From Mycolicibacterium tusciae (GTDB taxonomy: Bacteria > Actinomycetota > Actinomycetes > Mycobacteriales > Mycobacteriaceae): DNA of 64,000 nucleotides. The notes beneath the pieces are model-generated. The model was not told the origin of the DNA, searched no databases, and saw only the letters and a list, made by a program, of their open reading frames with translations. This document shows positions 1 to 7,898 of this stretch, in pieces. The DNA lies in contig NZ_MVIM01000018.1 in the NCBI RefSeq assembly GCF_002086795.1, positions 47,588-111,587 on the forward strand, in the 5' to 3' direction. Position 1 is the stretch's first letter. Each line of letters begins with the position of its first letter. The translations under genes were made by a program, and so were the position numbers.

Positions 1-1184
1 ATGGTGATGTACGGCGCGACGGCCTCGGTGAGGCGCGGGTCGGCCTCGGCTGCCGCAACGATCAGATCTGACGGCAACCGGCGTCCGAGGTCGATGTCAC
101 CACCCGACCACCGACGGACCCGGTCACTGTCGACGACCTGGTGGTCGGCGAACCACGGCTTGATGTTGGCGGTGCACCAGGCATCAAATTCCGTTGTCAC
201 GCTGACGATGTCGTCGTTGTTGCCAGTCAGCATCCTCACCAGCTGACTGGCCTGCATGAAGGCCAACGCGATGCCGCGGCCAGCCAACGGCGTCGTGGTG
301 CACACGGAATCTCCGACAGAGATCAGTCCGGGAAGGGCTGGACGACCGGAGTCGTCGAGCTGACCGCGGTAGTGGTTGTACAACCGCCCGCCGGCCAGAA
401 CTCCCATGATCGGCAGCGAGCGGTCGGCGTCGATCCAGTCGGCCAGCACCGGGATCGCGCCCACCGCGGCCTCGAACACCCCGTCATGCCGGAGACGGTG
501 CAGACGACGATCCGCGCCGTCGTGGATGAGCGTGACCGTGAACGTGTCGTTGTCGTGCAAGAACGTCACCGCCGCGTACTCGGGAAAGTTCAGAGACAAA
601 CCGATCACTGAATTCGTCGGGCCAGGACGCGCACCCGGTCGCAACCGATACTGCCGACTGACGTAGGCGGCCCCGCAGTCTGAACCCTCACCGCGGCTGC
701 GCGCCGCGCCGGCGATGCGGCCCGCACGACCCGAGGCGTCGATGATCAGATCGACGTCCAGCACGTCGGCTCCGATCCTGACTCCGGCGGCGCGTCCTCG
801 CTGAACCACCACCTCGGTCACATGTCCCTCAACAACGCGTATCCGGGGGTCGCTGGTGGCACGGCGCCATAGTTCGCGCTCGAACACCATTCGGCGGCAG
901 TGCAGCGCGGCAGCTCGACTGTTGGGACCCGATGTCATCACTACCGAGGCTCCTGCCGAGAGCAGACCGGCCAGCACGTCGGGCATTTCGGCGTCCAATG
1001 CGTCGACCACCTGCCCGCGAAAGCTGTGGGCATGCTGAAACTGCATCACTCCCCTACGGCGCCACTCGGCGTGGGCCGGCGGCCCGGGTTCGCGATCAAC
1101 CACGACGACCTCGCGTCCCCGGCGAGCCAGCGCGATCGCGGTGAACAGCCCGGTGGGGCCTGCGCCGACGATGACGGCTTTCAT
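1..1184 (-). CDS. FAD-dependent oxidoreductase/monooxygenase-like flavoprotein (3' end cut by window edge)
   Basis: About 394 residues are visible from an ATG at 1184; the gene runs off the left edge without a stop. The N-terminus (MKAVIVGAGPTGLFTAIALA) is a Rossmann FAD-binding motif with GxGxxG at residues 7-12. A second FAD contact, ISVGDSVCTTTPLAGRG, lies near residue 305, as in PHBH-type flavoproteins and geranylgeranyl-reductase-like enzymes. Substrate unknown. It is divergent from the TetR gene at 1241 across 56 bp containing an inverted repeat, so control by that repressor is likely. The family call is secure; monooxygenase versus other flavin oxidoreductase cannot be decided. Confidence 0.8.
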   Translation of the reverse strand, partial: MKAVIVGAGPTGLFTAIALARRGREVVVVDREPGPPAHAEWRRRGVMQFQHAHSFRGQVVDALDAEMPDVLAGLLSAGASVVMTSGPNSRAAALHCRRMVFERELWRRATSDPRIRVVEGHVTEVVVQRGRAAGVRIGADVLDVDLIIDASGRAGRIAGAARSRGEGSDCGAAYVSRQYRLRPGARPGPTNSVIGLSLNFPEYAAVTFLHDNDTFTVTLIHDGADRRLHRLRHDGVFEAAVGAIPVLADWIDADRSLPIMGVLAGGRLYNHYRGQLDDSGRPALPGLISVGDSVCTTTPLAGRGIALAFMQASQLVRMLTGNNDDIVSVTTEFDAWCTANIKPWFADHQVVDSDRVRRWSGGDIDLGRRLPSDLIVAAAEADPRLTEAVAPYIT

Positions 1185-1198
1185 GAATACTCCAATTG

Positions 1199-1237
1199 AG
1201 GTAACATACGATGTAATGAATACGCACAGGGTTACCT
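1199..1237. promoter_or_regulatory. Inverted repeat, probable TetR operator in a divergent promoter
   Basis: AGGTAAC (1199-1205) and GTTACCT (1231-1237) form perfect 7-bp arms around 25 bp. The right arm ends three bases before the TetR ATG (1241) and the left arm lies 14 bp from the flavoprotein ATG (1184). This placement suits autorepression plus repression of the divergent neighbour. Binding is inferred from position and symmetry only. Confidence 0.45.
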
Positions 1238-1240
1238 AGA

Positions 1241-1894
1241 ATGTCGTCGGGTGTCAAGCGCGACTATCGATCGGACTTGCGCGCGGCGCAGGCGCTCGAA
1301 ACGCGCCGGGTCATCGTCACCACGGCTTCTGAGCTCTTCGCGGCGCGGGGTTACGGGGCGACGACCGTCGACGCCGTCGCGGAAGCCGCGGGGGTCAGCC
1401 GCAAGACGGTGTTCACTGCAGTCGGCGGCAAGCTCGATCTCCTCAAGACCGCGCTGGACTGGGCGGTGACCGGCGACGACCGGCAGCTGGCGCTGGCGGA
1501 TCGCAACGACCTTCGCGAACTGCTCGAGCAGTCAGATCCGGAGAAGCTGATCACCGGATGGGTCCATGTTCTGGTGGATATCGACATCCGCGTGGGCCCC
1601 CTGATGCGCGCGCTCGAGATCGCCGCGAACGGGGACACCGAAGCGCAGGACTTGCTGGACGAGTCGCAGCGGCGGCGTCTAGCAGGTGCACGCACGATCG
1701 TGCGACGGCTGGCCGCCCTCGGCGCGCTCAAACCCGATCTCAACCATAACCAGGGTGTCGACATCGCCTGGCTGGCCTCGGACCCGATGCTGCATGACCG
1801 GCTGGTGCGCACGCGAGGGTGGTCGCGGGGCCGTTTCGAGCAATGGCTGGCCGAATTTCTTTTGGAGCAGCTGATCGGTGAGTCAGTCGACTAA
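1241..1894 (+). CDS. TetR-family transcriptional regulator
   Basis: 217 aa. The N-terminal helix-turn-helix is typical of TetR (around residues 25-65, with TTVDAVAEAAGVSRKTVF), followed by an all-helical ligand domain. The ATG follows an inverted repeat directly and has no clear Shine-Dalgarno, so a leaderless transcript is possible. It is divergent from the flavoprotein gene, the likely target. Its 3' end overlaps the convergent HAD gene by 4 bp. Ligand unknown. Confidence 0.88.
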   Translation: MSSGVKRDYRSDLRAAQALETRRVIVTTASELFAARGYGATTVDAVAEAAGVSRKTVFTAVGGKLDLLKTALDWAVTGDDRQLALADRNDLRELLEQSDPEKLITGWVHVLVDIDIRVGPLMRALEIAANGDTEAQDLLDESQRRRLAGARTIVRRLAALGALKPDLNHNQGVDIAWLASDPMLHDRLVRTRGWSRGRFEQWLAEFLLEQLIGESVD

Positions 1895-2592
1895 CGGGCT
1901 CCGACCAGGTTGGCGAGCGCCGCGATCGGCGTGTCGTCGAGGTGCTGGCAGAGATCGATCGCGTCCTCGAACACCTGGTGGGCCCCGGCCTCCTCGAGTT
2001 CGCACTTGGACACTCCGCCGCTGAGCAGAGCAATGGCGAGCACGCCGGCGCGTTTGCAGGCCTCGACGTCCCACACCGCATCACCGACGAACACGGCGTG
2101 CGCAGCCTTCACTCCGGCACGCTCGAGGGCGACGTTGATGATGTCGGGCTTCGGCTTGGCGGTGTCCACATCGGCCGACGATGTCATCGCCGACACCAGG
2201 TGATCGCACTCCAGCACGTCGCGCAGGATGGCGAGCTCGTCATCGGGCGCCGACGTGGCCAGTACAACCTGCACCCCTAGCTGATGAACGGCTTCGAGAA
2301 GCCCCCGCGCACCCGGCAACGGCCGCAGCAGCGAGGCGCTCTCCTTGTAGTACCGGGAATGCAGGTCCTTCGCGCGCTCCTGGACATCGTCGTCGGCGTC
2401 GCCGGTGAGCATCGAAACGAGGGTGGTGCCGTCCATGCCGATCGAGCGGTGAATCCGCCACGCGTCCACCGGAATTCCGACGTCGGCGAAGGCGCGGGAC
2501 CATGCGTCGACGTGGTGGTAGTTCGAGTCGACGAGGGTGCCGTCGATGTCGAACAGCACCGCCGCCGCGGGCTCCCTCTTGCTCGGTGTCAC
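1891..2592 (-). CDS. HAD-superfamily hydrolase (phosphatase-like)
   Basis: 233 aa. Motif I is LFDIDGTLVDS, with nucleophile Asp15 and acid/base Asp17. A helical cap follows (SNYHHVDAWSRAF onwards), then the lysine loop and the late acidic motif VFVGDAVWDVEA. This is the phosphoglycolate phosphatase/beta-phosphoglucomutase-like branch, cytosolic, substrate not predictable. It overlaps the upstream TM/coiled-coil gene by 4 bp (ATGA type), so the two are probably co-transcribed; its 3' end overlaps the convergent TetR gene. Confidence 0.85.
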   Translation of the reverse strand: MTPSKREPAAAVLFDIDGTLVDSNYHHVDAWSRAFADVGIPVDAWRIHRSIGMDGTTLVSMLTGDADDDVQERAKDLHSRYYKESASLLRPLPGARGLLEAVHQLGVQVVLATSAPDDELAILRDVLECDHLVSAMTSSADVDTAKPKPDIINVALERAGVKAAHAVFVGDAVWDVEACKRAGVLAIALLSGGVSKCELEEAGAHQVFEDAIDLCQHLDDTPIAALANLVGAR

Positions 2593-3026
2593 GAACGCAG
2601 ATTCTCCTGCGTTGCGGGACGCTGCTGCGACGTCGTGGGCATGTCGGCGCGCACTTCGTCTGCCTTGCCGGGGGCGGTTTCGGCAGTGCTGCCCTTCGGA
2701 TCCAGCTGGTCCACCCGCTCACGGTGCGCATCGAGTTCCTCGCGGGTGGTGTCGACCTCTTCGCGGTGGCTACGCGCGTTGTTCTGCAGGCGAGCGGCCT
2801 CGGCCGCCTTCGCCTCCGCCTCTGCCTGCGCGGCCTTCGCTTTCGCCTCGGTCTCGGCGGCCACGGCTTCGCGCTTCTCGAGATGCTCTGTGCGCTGCCC
2901 GATTTCGCCCCGTAGCCGTTCGGCTTCGGCACGCCGGCGTGAGTTGCGAACGGTCCACGCGACAAACGCGATGACGACTATCGCCGCGACAGCGACAACG
3001 ATCCAGATGACGGCGTTGCTATCCAT
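2589..3026 (-). CDS. Membrane-anchored coiled-coil protein, unknown function
   Basis: 145 aa. One N-terminal transmembrane helix (about residues 5-24, VIWIVVAVAAIVVIAFVAW) is followed by a basic stretch and then an Ala/Glu/Arg/Lys-rich coiled coil (about 30-115). The tail is polar. It resembles small DivIVA/FtsB-like or stress-associated anchored coiled coils in layout only; no family is recognised. It is the first gene of a two-gene unit with the HAD hydrolase (4-bp overlap). The roughly 120 bp between it and the next minus-strand gene shows nothing clear. Confidence 0.7.
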   Translation of the reverse strand: MDSNAVIWIVVAVAAIVVIAFVAWTVRNSRRRAEAERLRGEIGQRTEHLEKREAVAAETEAKAKAAQAEAEAKAAEAARLQNNARSHREEVDTTREELDAHRERVDQLDPKGSTAETAPGKADEVRADMPTTSQQRPATQENLRS

Positions 3027-3145
3027 GTCGGCTCCTTCGAATTGCCCCGGGTCACGACGATTGACGAACCCGCTAATTCTGCGGATGCCCGTCCGTCGAT
3101 ACGTCTAAACCGCAGCGGGACGAAGGAACCGGATGCCGGCCGGGT

Positions 3146-3547
3146 TTACTGGACGATCAAGGTGCCCTTCATGGAAGGGTGGTACACGCAGTAGAACGCG
3201 TATTCTCCCGGCTCGGTCGGCGCGGTGAGTGTGCCCTGTTCTCCGGCGTCGACGTGCACGTCGAACTCGCCTTCGGTCTCAGACGTCACGGAGTGCTCGG
3301 CCGAGTCGTCGTTCTTGAGCGTGATCGTCGCGCCCGGTGCGACGGTGATCGGATCGCCGAAGCTCATGTTCGCCATCGTGATCGTCGGGCCCGACGCTGC
3401 GGCGGTACTGCTGGTGGATTCTGGGCTTGCGGTCGCGGTCGCGGTGCCGCTATCGCCCTCTGAGGTGGTGTAGCTGGATTCGCTGCCGCACGCGGCGATC
3501 GCGGCGGCCAGGCAGATGGTCGCGCACACCAGCAAGATTTTCTTCAT
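3146..3547 (-). CDS. Cupredoxin-domain lipoprotein (plastocyanin/azurin-like)
   Basis: 133 aa. A lipoprotein signal peptide ends in lipobox AIAAC (Cys20). A Ser/Thr/Ala-rich linker (21-52) leads to a compact cupredoxin fold. The four type-1 copper ligands are visible: His85 (AEHSV), Cys120, His123 and Met126 (FYCVYHPSM). It should be an extracytoplasmic electron-transfer or copper-handling protein on the outer face of the plasma membrane. No redox partner is adjacent. Start and fold are well supported; physiological role is not. Confidence 0.87.
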   Translation of the reverse strand: MKKILLVCATICLAAAIAACGSESSYTTSEGDSGTATATASPESTSSTAAASGPTITMANMSFGDPITVAPGATITLKNDDSAEHSVTSETEGEFDVHVDAGEQGTLTAPTEPGEYAFYCVYHPSMKGTLIVQ

Positions 3548-3621
3548 CGCGTCTCCTGAAGTCGAACACGATTATCGACCGGTTGCGGTCCAGCCAGGGC
3601 GCTTTTGGCAACCGCGCCGGA

Positions 3622-4014
3622 TCAGACCGTCGCGGTGAGAGGCCCGACCGGCGTGCACACCGGCTGCGGCGGATTCCCGGTGTTCGCGCATCCCCGGCCT
3701 GTCGAGACGTAGGTGGCGCCGGGCTCGTGCGGCGCGTAGAAGACCTGCGCGGGCAGCACTCCGTTGCTCGCCTGGCATTTGGGGGGCCCGGGGCTGCCCT
3801 GCATCTGCAGACAGGCCACCGAGAGGTAAACGTTCGATCGCTCGCACGCGCCCGGTGAGATCGTCGCGGTGACCATTCGCGTGCCCGACACGTCCACGAC
3901 CTGCGGCGGGGACAAATTGTAGGTGCAGGTGGGCGGGGGTTCGGCGACGGCGATGGCGGTGGAGGCAAGCGGCAGCGTCGCTGCGGCGATGAGGTACGTC
4001 AGCGACCGGATCAT
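3622..4014 (-). CDS. Secreted small Cys-rich protein, unknown function
   Basis: 130 aa from the ATG at 4014 (MIRSLTYLIAAATLPLAS), chosen because the signal peptide begins there; an ATG at 4032 would overlap the upstream gene. After a cleavable-type signal (about 1-25) the mature part has six cysteines (CTYN, GACERS, VACLQ, PKCQA, GCANT, PVCTP), consistent with disulfides in an exported protein. It resembles the short conserved secreted proteins common in mycobacteria; no family is named. It lies 14 bp after the membrane protein at 4029-4718 and may be co-transcribed. Confidence 0.72.
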   Translation of the reverse strand: MIRSLTYLIAAATLPLASTAIAVAEPPPTCTYNLSPPQVVDVSGTRMVTATISPGACERSNVYLSVACLQMQGSPGPPKCQASNGVLPAQVFYAPHEPGATYVSTGRGCANTGNPPQPVCTPVGPLTATV

Positions 4015-4028
4015 CCCTGGATCGTAGA

Positions 4029-4718
4029 TCACCGCAGGTAGTGCTCATCGACGATGAACAAACAGAGTGTGATGGCCAGAAATCCGGCAGGCAGCCAGAT
4101 CGCATGCACTCCCCACGCGACGCTGGCGAATGAACCCGCGAGGGCCCCGAGCCCGAAGACGGTGATCAGCGCACCATAGACCCCGAATGCGCGCCGTGAC
4201 TCCGCGTGTTTCTCGACGAACGCGTCATACCCGGACTCCATGAGTCGCATCAGGTTGCCCGTGGTCGCGACCGGCAGATAGGCCAGGTCACCGATGTTGC
4301 GGAACAGGCCGATCTGCATGGCCGCCAGGAAGGAGATCGGCACGGTCACGTAGCTGTGGGGCACCGAGGCGGGGACGAAACCGATGATGCCCAGCGAGGC
4401 GGCCTGCACGGCCATGGTCCAGCGCAGAGCATGTGGGACGAGGCGCTCGACGCGGCCGGATTTGATGTGCGATGCCAGCGCCATGCCGACGATGAAAGCG
4501 AGCAGCGGCCAGACGTGGGCGAGCGCCGCGGACCACTTGCCTTCCGACGTGTTGATCGCACCGAAGATGACGTTCGCGGTCTGCACGTTGGCGAACACAC
4601 CACCGCGCGCGATGTAGGTGTACGCGTCGAGGAATCCGTTGGCCACCGTGAGCAGCAACGCGAACCACAGGGTGCGGGTTCGCTCGATTTCTTGTGGGCC
4701 GGTCGGCACGCCACCCAT
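4029..4718 (-). CDS. DUF1275 (YoaK-type) integral membrane protein
   Basis: 229 aa, mostly hydrophobic, with about six transmembrane helices. The N-terminal pattern WFALLLTVANGFLDAYTYI, followed by VQTANVIFGAI, and the middle ATTGNLMRLMES, are hallmarks of DUF1275/YoaK proteins. Function is not established for the family; transport is the usual guess. Same strand as the secreted protein just downstream. Confidence 0.8.
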   Translation of the reverse strand: MGGVPTGPQEIERTRTLWFALLLTVANGFLDAYTYIARGGVFANVQTANVIFGAINTSEGKWSAALAHVWPLLAFIVGMALASHIKSGRVERLVPHALRWTMAVQAASLGIIGFVPASVPHSYVTVPISFLAAMQIGLFRNIGDLAYLPVATTGNLMRLMESGYDAFVEKHAESRRAFGVYGALITVFGLGALAGSFASVAWGVHAIWLPAGFLAITLCLFIVDEHYLR

Positions 4719-4748
4719 GCCGACAACCTAATCGGTCGCCGGGGCGGT

Positions 4749-5855
4749 CTAACCCGCACCCAGCGCGTTCAGCATTCCGGCGGCAGCTCGCGGCCAGGTG
4801 AACTGTTCTGCGCGGCGTCGTGCATCGTTGCGCCGCAACCGCTCTGGACGGCTGATGATTGTCGTCACCGCCTGCGCGATGGCATCCGGGTCGTTGTCTG
4901 CTGCGGCACCACTTTCGGCGGTCAGAAGTTCCGCGAGCGCCGACGTCCGCGAAACCACCGCCGGCGTACCGCAGGCCAACGCCTCCAACGCGGCAAGGCC
5001 GAACGTTTCGTGCGGACCCGGCGCGATCGCGACGTCGGCGGTCGCCAGGATGGTGGCCACGGTGTCGCGGCACCCGATGTAACCGGTGAAGTCAACGGGC
5101 AGGCGGGCGGCCTGGCGTTCGAGCCTGGCGCGCATCGGGCCTTCACCGACGACCACCAGGCGGGCGTCCACACCCGAGTCGCGCAGGGAGGCAACGGTAT
5201 CGATGCTGCGGTGCGCATGCTTCTCCACCGAAAGACGGCCGCAGTGCACCAGCAACGTCTGCTCGGGGCTGGCCCACTGTCGGCGGACCGAGCTGGATCG
5301 TCGGCTCGGATGGAATTGCTCGAGGTCCACGCCAAGTGGCACCGTGACCACGTTCGTGGCGTCGATCCTGTCGAACTCCGCACGCGCGAACGCCGTGGTG
5401 CACACGACCGCGTCGTAGCTCTCGGCGGTGCGGCGGTTGGCGGCGTCGGCGATCGAGCGGGCGGCACGCGCCGGAAGTACCTGCCCGACAAGGCGATCGA
5501 GCCGCTCATGGGAGATCATCACCGTCGCGACATCGCGCTGCCTGCCCCATTCACCGAGCGAGCGCAGGGTGAGGCGGTCGGACACCTCGAGTGCGTCCGG
5601 CGCCAAGTGCGCCAGCAGTTCGGTGACGGGTCCGGGCAGCACGGCACGATATCCACCGGTGAACGGGATGAGCCGAGCCGGCAGCGAGATTCGAACGACT
5701 CCCGATGGCAGCTCGTGCCGTTCGAAGGTTCGGCCCGGGACCACCAGGAACACCTCGTGTCCGCGGGCACAGTACTCAGCGCCGAGACGATCCACTGCCG
5801 TGCGCAGACCTCCCGAACGCGGGCCGTAGAAATTCGCGACCTGTGCTACCCGCAT
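4749..5855 (-). CDS. mgtA: GT4 glycosyltransferase, MgtA-like GDP-mannose alpha-mannosyltransferase
   Basis: 368 aa from the ATG at 5855 (MRVAQVANFYGPRSGGLRTA); this matches my memory of the start of M. tuberculosis Rv0557, while an ATG at 5879 adds eight atypical residues. It has the GT-B architecture: an N-terminal acceptor domain with the glycine-rich GPRSGG loop, and a C-terminal nucleotide-sugar domain with GEGPMRARLE and the E-x7-E type motif in HETFGLAALEALACG. The known family member mannosylates glucuronosyl-diacylglycerol at the cytosolic face of the membrane. No glycolipid partners are adjacent, so the specific gene name rests on sequence resemblance. Confidence 0.78.
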   Translation of the reverse strand: MRVAQVANFYGPRSGGLRTAVDRLGAEYCARGHEVFLVVPGRTFERHELPSGVVRISLPARLIPFTGGYRAVLPGPVTELLAHLAPDALEVSDRLTLRSLGEWGRQRDVATVMISHERLDRLVGQVLPARAARSIADAANRRTAESYDAVVCTTAFARAEFDRIDATNVVTVPLGVDLEQFHPSRRSSSVRRQWASPEQTLLVHCGRLSVEKHAHRSIDTVASLRDSGVDARLVVVGEGPMRARLERQAARLPVDFTGYIGCRDTVATILATADVAIAPGPHETFGLAALEALACGTPAVVSRTSALAELLTAESGAAADNDPDAIAQAVTTIISRPERLRRNDARRRAEQFTWPRAAAGMLNALGAG

Positions 5856-5956
5856 GAGCTGAATTTGACCGCGACGCATGTGCGGTCAACAACGCGACAT
5901 CAACCGGTGGGACAACACACCGTGAACACCGCGAGTGACCGTGTCGATAGGGCGAC

Positions 5957-6868
5957 TCAGGCGACGTGCGCGGTGAACCAGTCCTGCACCCGGCGCCAGG
6001 CGTCCTCGGCGGCGGTGGCGTTGTACCGGTCGCCGGTGTCGTTGAAGAACGCATGGTTGGCGTCGGGTTCGGTGACCAGTTCGAACACCAGGCCAGCCTT
6101 CTCCAGGGCCGCCCGCGCGACCGGCTCGGTAGCGTTGACGCGCTGGTCCTGGGCGGCGTAGATACCCAGCACTGCAACATCTTTGGAGCCGGCAAAATCC
6201 GGGTTGTCGGGCGTCGGACCGTAGAACGGCACGGCGGCGGCCAGCCGCGGCTCACCGGAGGCCAGCAATCGCCAGACGAAACCGCCACCCATGCAGAAGC
6301 CGACCGCGGCGACCTTCTTGCCCGGCACCCGGCGTTGGAGCTCGTCGATTCCCGACTTCAGATCCGCCAGGGCGGCTTCGGGGGGCAGCTTGCCCAGGGC
6401 CGCCGTGGCTTCGGCGGGATCGGCGAACGTACCCGTGCCGCCCTGCGCGGACAGCAGGTCGATCGCGAGCGCGGAGTAGCCGATGCCGGCGAATCGCCCG
6501 GCCACCGAGCGGATGTAGTCGTTGAGTCCCTTGTTCTCGTGGATGACGAGGACTCCCCCGCGCGGTTCGGCGGCGGGCGCCCAGGCCGCCTGCAGTTCAC
6601 CACTGGGTCCGGCCCAGGTGATCGGCGTAGACGGGACGGTGTTCTCCGATCCTGGCGGCGGTGTGCTGACGGTGGCCGGCTCGCTCGACGTCACGGGCGC
6701 GTTCGATGTCGGCTGCTTGTTCTCGCCGCACGCCGCAATGAATGCGGTCGCCGCCGCGGTGCCGACGCCGAGCAGTGCCAGCCTGCGTAAGGCTTCGCGC
6801 CTGGACAGCAACCCGTCGACGTGATCGGTGGCGATTTCTTCTGCGATATACCGCTGTAACGGGGTCAC
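5957..6868 (-). CDS. Dienelactone hydrolase-family lipoprotein, probably Tat-exported
   Basis: 303 aa from a GTG at 6868; longer in-frame starts would run through the divergent SDR gene at 6887. The N-terminus carries a twin-arginine stretch (SRREALRRLALLG, Arg24-25) ending in lipobox FIAAC (Cys47), then a Pro/Ser/Thr linker, then an alpha/beta hydrolase. The dienelactone-hydrolase Cys nucleophile elbow GFCMGGG is at Cys192, with later Asp (AAQDQR) and His (DANHAF). Most family members are cytosolic; this one is predicted to sit outside the membrane. Substrate unknown. Only 18 bp separate it from the divergent SDR. Confidence 0.83.
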   Translation of the reverse strand: MTPLQRYIAEEIATDHVDGLLSRREALRRLALLGVGTAAATAFIAACGENKQPTSNAPVTSSEPATVSTPPPGSENTVPSTPITWAGPSGELQAAWAPAAEPRGGVLVIHENKGLNDYIRSVAGRFAGIGYSALAIDLLSAQGGTGTFADPAEATAALGKLPPEAALADLKSGIDELQRRVPGKKVAAVGFCMGGGFVWRLLASGEPRLAAAVPFYGPTPDNPDFAGSKDVAVLGIYAAQDQRVNATEPVARAALEKAGLVFELVTEPDANHAFFNDTGDRYNATAAEDAWRRVQDWFTAHVA

Positions 6869-6886
6869 TTTCGCAAGTATGCACTT

Positions 6887-7810
6887 ATGGACTGGACTCC
6901 GGATGCAGATGCGCTGCGCGGCCGGGTAGCCGTGGTGGCCGGAGCCACGCGCGGCGCGGGACGCGGTATCGCGGCGGCGCTCGGTGAAGCCGGGGCGATG
7001 GTGATCTGCACCGGCCGCAGCAGCGTGTCCGGCAATGCCCAATCCGATTACGACCGCCCGGAAACCATCGAAGAAACCGCCGAACTCGTCTCCAGCCTGG
7101 GCGGCACCGGAATCGCATTGCAGGCCGACCATCTCGACGTCGACGCGGTGACCCGTGTCGCGGAGCGTATGCGAAGCGACTACGGCGCGATCGACATCCT
7201 CGTCAACGACATCTGGGGCGCCGAGATCCTCAAAGGCGGCCCACCGCTGTGGAACAGGCCGATCTGGGAGCACGACCTCGCCGACGGTCTGCGGATCCTG
7301 CGGCTCGGTATCGACACGCACCTCATCACGTCGCACTGCCTGTTACCGCTGCTGGTGTCCCGTCCCGGCGGGCTGCTCGTCGAAGTGACCGACGGGACAA
7401 AGAGTTTCAACGACGACAACTACCGGTTGTCGGTGTTCTACGACCTGGCCAAGGTCGCCGTCAACCGGCTCGCCTACAGCCAGGGCCACGAGCTGGCGGG
7501 CTTCGGCGCCACCGCGGTAGCCGTCACGCCCGGCTGGCTGCGGTCGGAGATGATGCTCGACAACTGGGGCGTCACCGAGGAGAACTGGCATATCGCACTG
7601 GACCCGCTGCGCTCCGATGGCCCGGTCGCTCCCCCGTCCTTCGCCGCGTCGGAGACACCCAGATACGTCGGACGCGGGGTTGCCGCGATCGCCGCCGACA
7701 CGCGCCGGTCACGCTTCAACCAGCAGTCCGTCACGTCGGCCGACCTCGCGCGTGAGTACGGTTTCACCGACCTGGACGGCCGCCAGCCCGACGGTTGGGC
7801 GCCGGGATAA
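6887..7810 (+). CDS. Short-chain dehydrogenase/reductase (SDR)
   Basis: 307 aa. The dinucleotide-binding motif GATRGAGRGIA is at about residues 19-29, with basic residues after the second strand (CTGRSS), which suggests NADP. The catalytic YxxxK appears as FYDLAKVAV. It is longer than a minimal SDR, with a C-terminal extension. It resembles the mycobacterial oxidoreductases annotated only as SDR family; no substrate can be given. It shares a very short promoter region with the divergent lipoprotein gene. Confidence 0.85.
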   Translation: MDWTPDADALRGRVAVVAGATRGAGRGIAAALGEAGAMVICTGRSSVSGNAQSDYDRPETIEETAELVSSLGGTGIALQADHLDVDAVTRVAERMRSDYGAIDILVNDIWGAEILKGGPPLWNRPIWEHDLADGLRILRLGIDTHLITSHCLLPLLVSRPGGLLVEVTDGTKSFNDDNYRLSVFYDLAKVAVNRLAYSQGHELAGFGATAVAVTPGWLRSEMMLDNWGVTEENWHIALDPLRSDGPVAPPSFAASETPRYVGRGVAAIAADTRRSRFNQQSVTSADLAREYGFTDLDGRQPDGWAPG

Positions 7811-7843
7811 CTGCAGCTCAGAACCAATAGTAGACAAAAATCA

Positions 7844-7861
7844 AAATCTGTTCACAGATTT
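7844..7861. promoter_or_regulatory. AT-rich perfect palindrome upstream of a promoter
   Basis: AAATCTG-TTCA-CAGATTT: perfect 7-bp arms with a 4-bp centre. It ends two bases before a TTGACA -35 hexamer, so a bound protein would contact RNA polymerase. It stands out in GC-rich surroundings. No regulator gene is adjacent. An operator role is inference. Confidence 0.45.
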
Positions 7862-7863
7862 CG

Positions 7864-7892
7864 TTGACACCTGCCGGTCCGCACTGTTCTAT
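7864..7892 (+). promoter_or_regulatory. Sigma-70/SigA-type promoter giving a leaderless GTG start
   Basis: TTGACA at 7864-7869, exactly 17 bp, then TTCTAT at 7887-7892. A transcript would begin about six to seven bases downstream, at or next to the GTG start codon 7899, so the amidohydrolase mRNA is predicted to be leaderless, a common arrangement in mycobacteria. The -35 is a perfect match, the spacing is optimal and the -10 is a fair match. Confidence 0.6.
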
Positions 7893-7898
7893 GACTTG

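Noticed and set aside
4206..6161. 651-codon plus-strand open frame
   Set aside because: It lies opposite the DUF1275, MgtA and dienelactone hydrolase genes, whose motifs are unmistakable; the plus-strand translation is Arg/His-rich without any domain.
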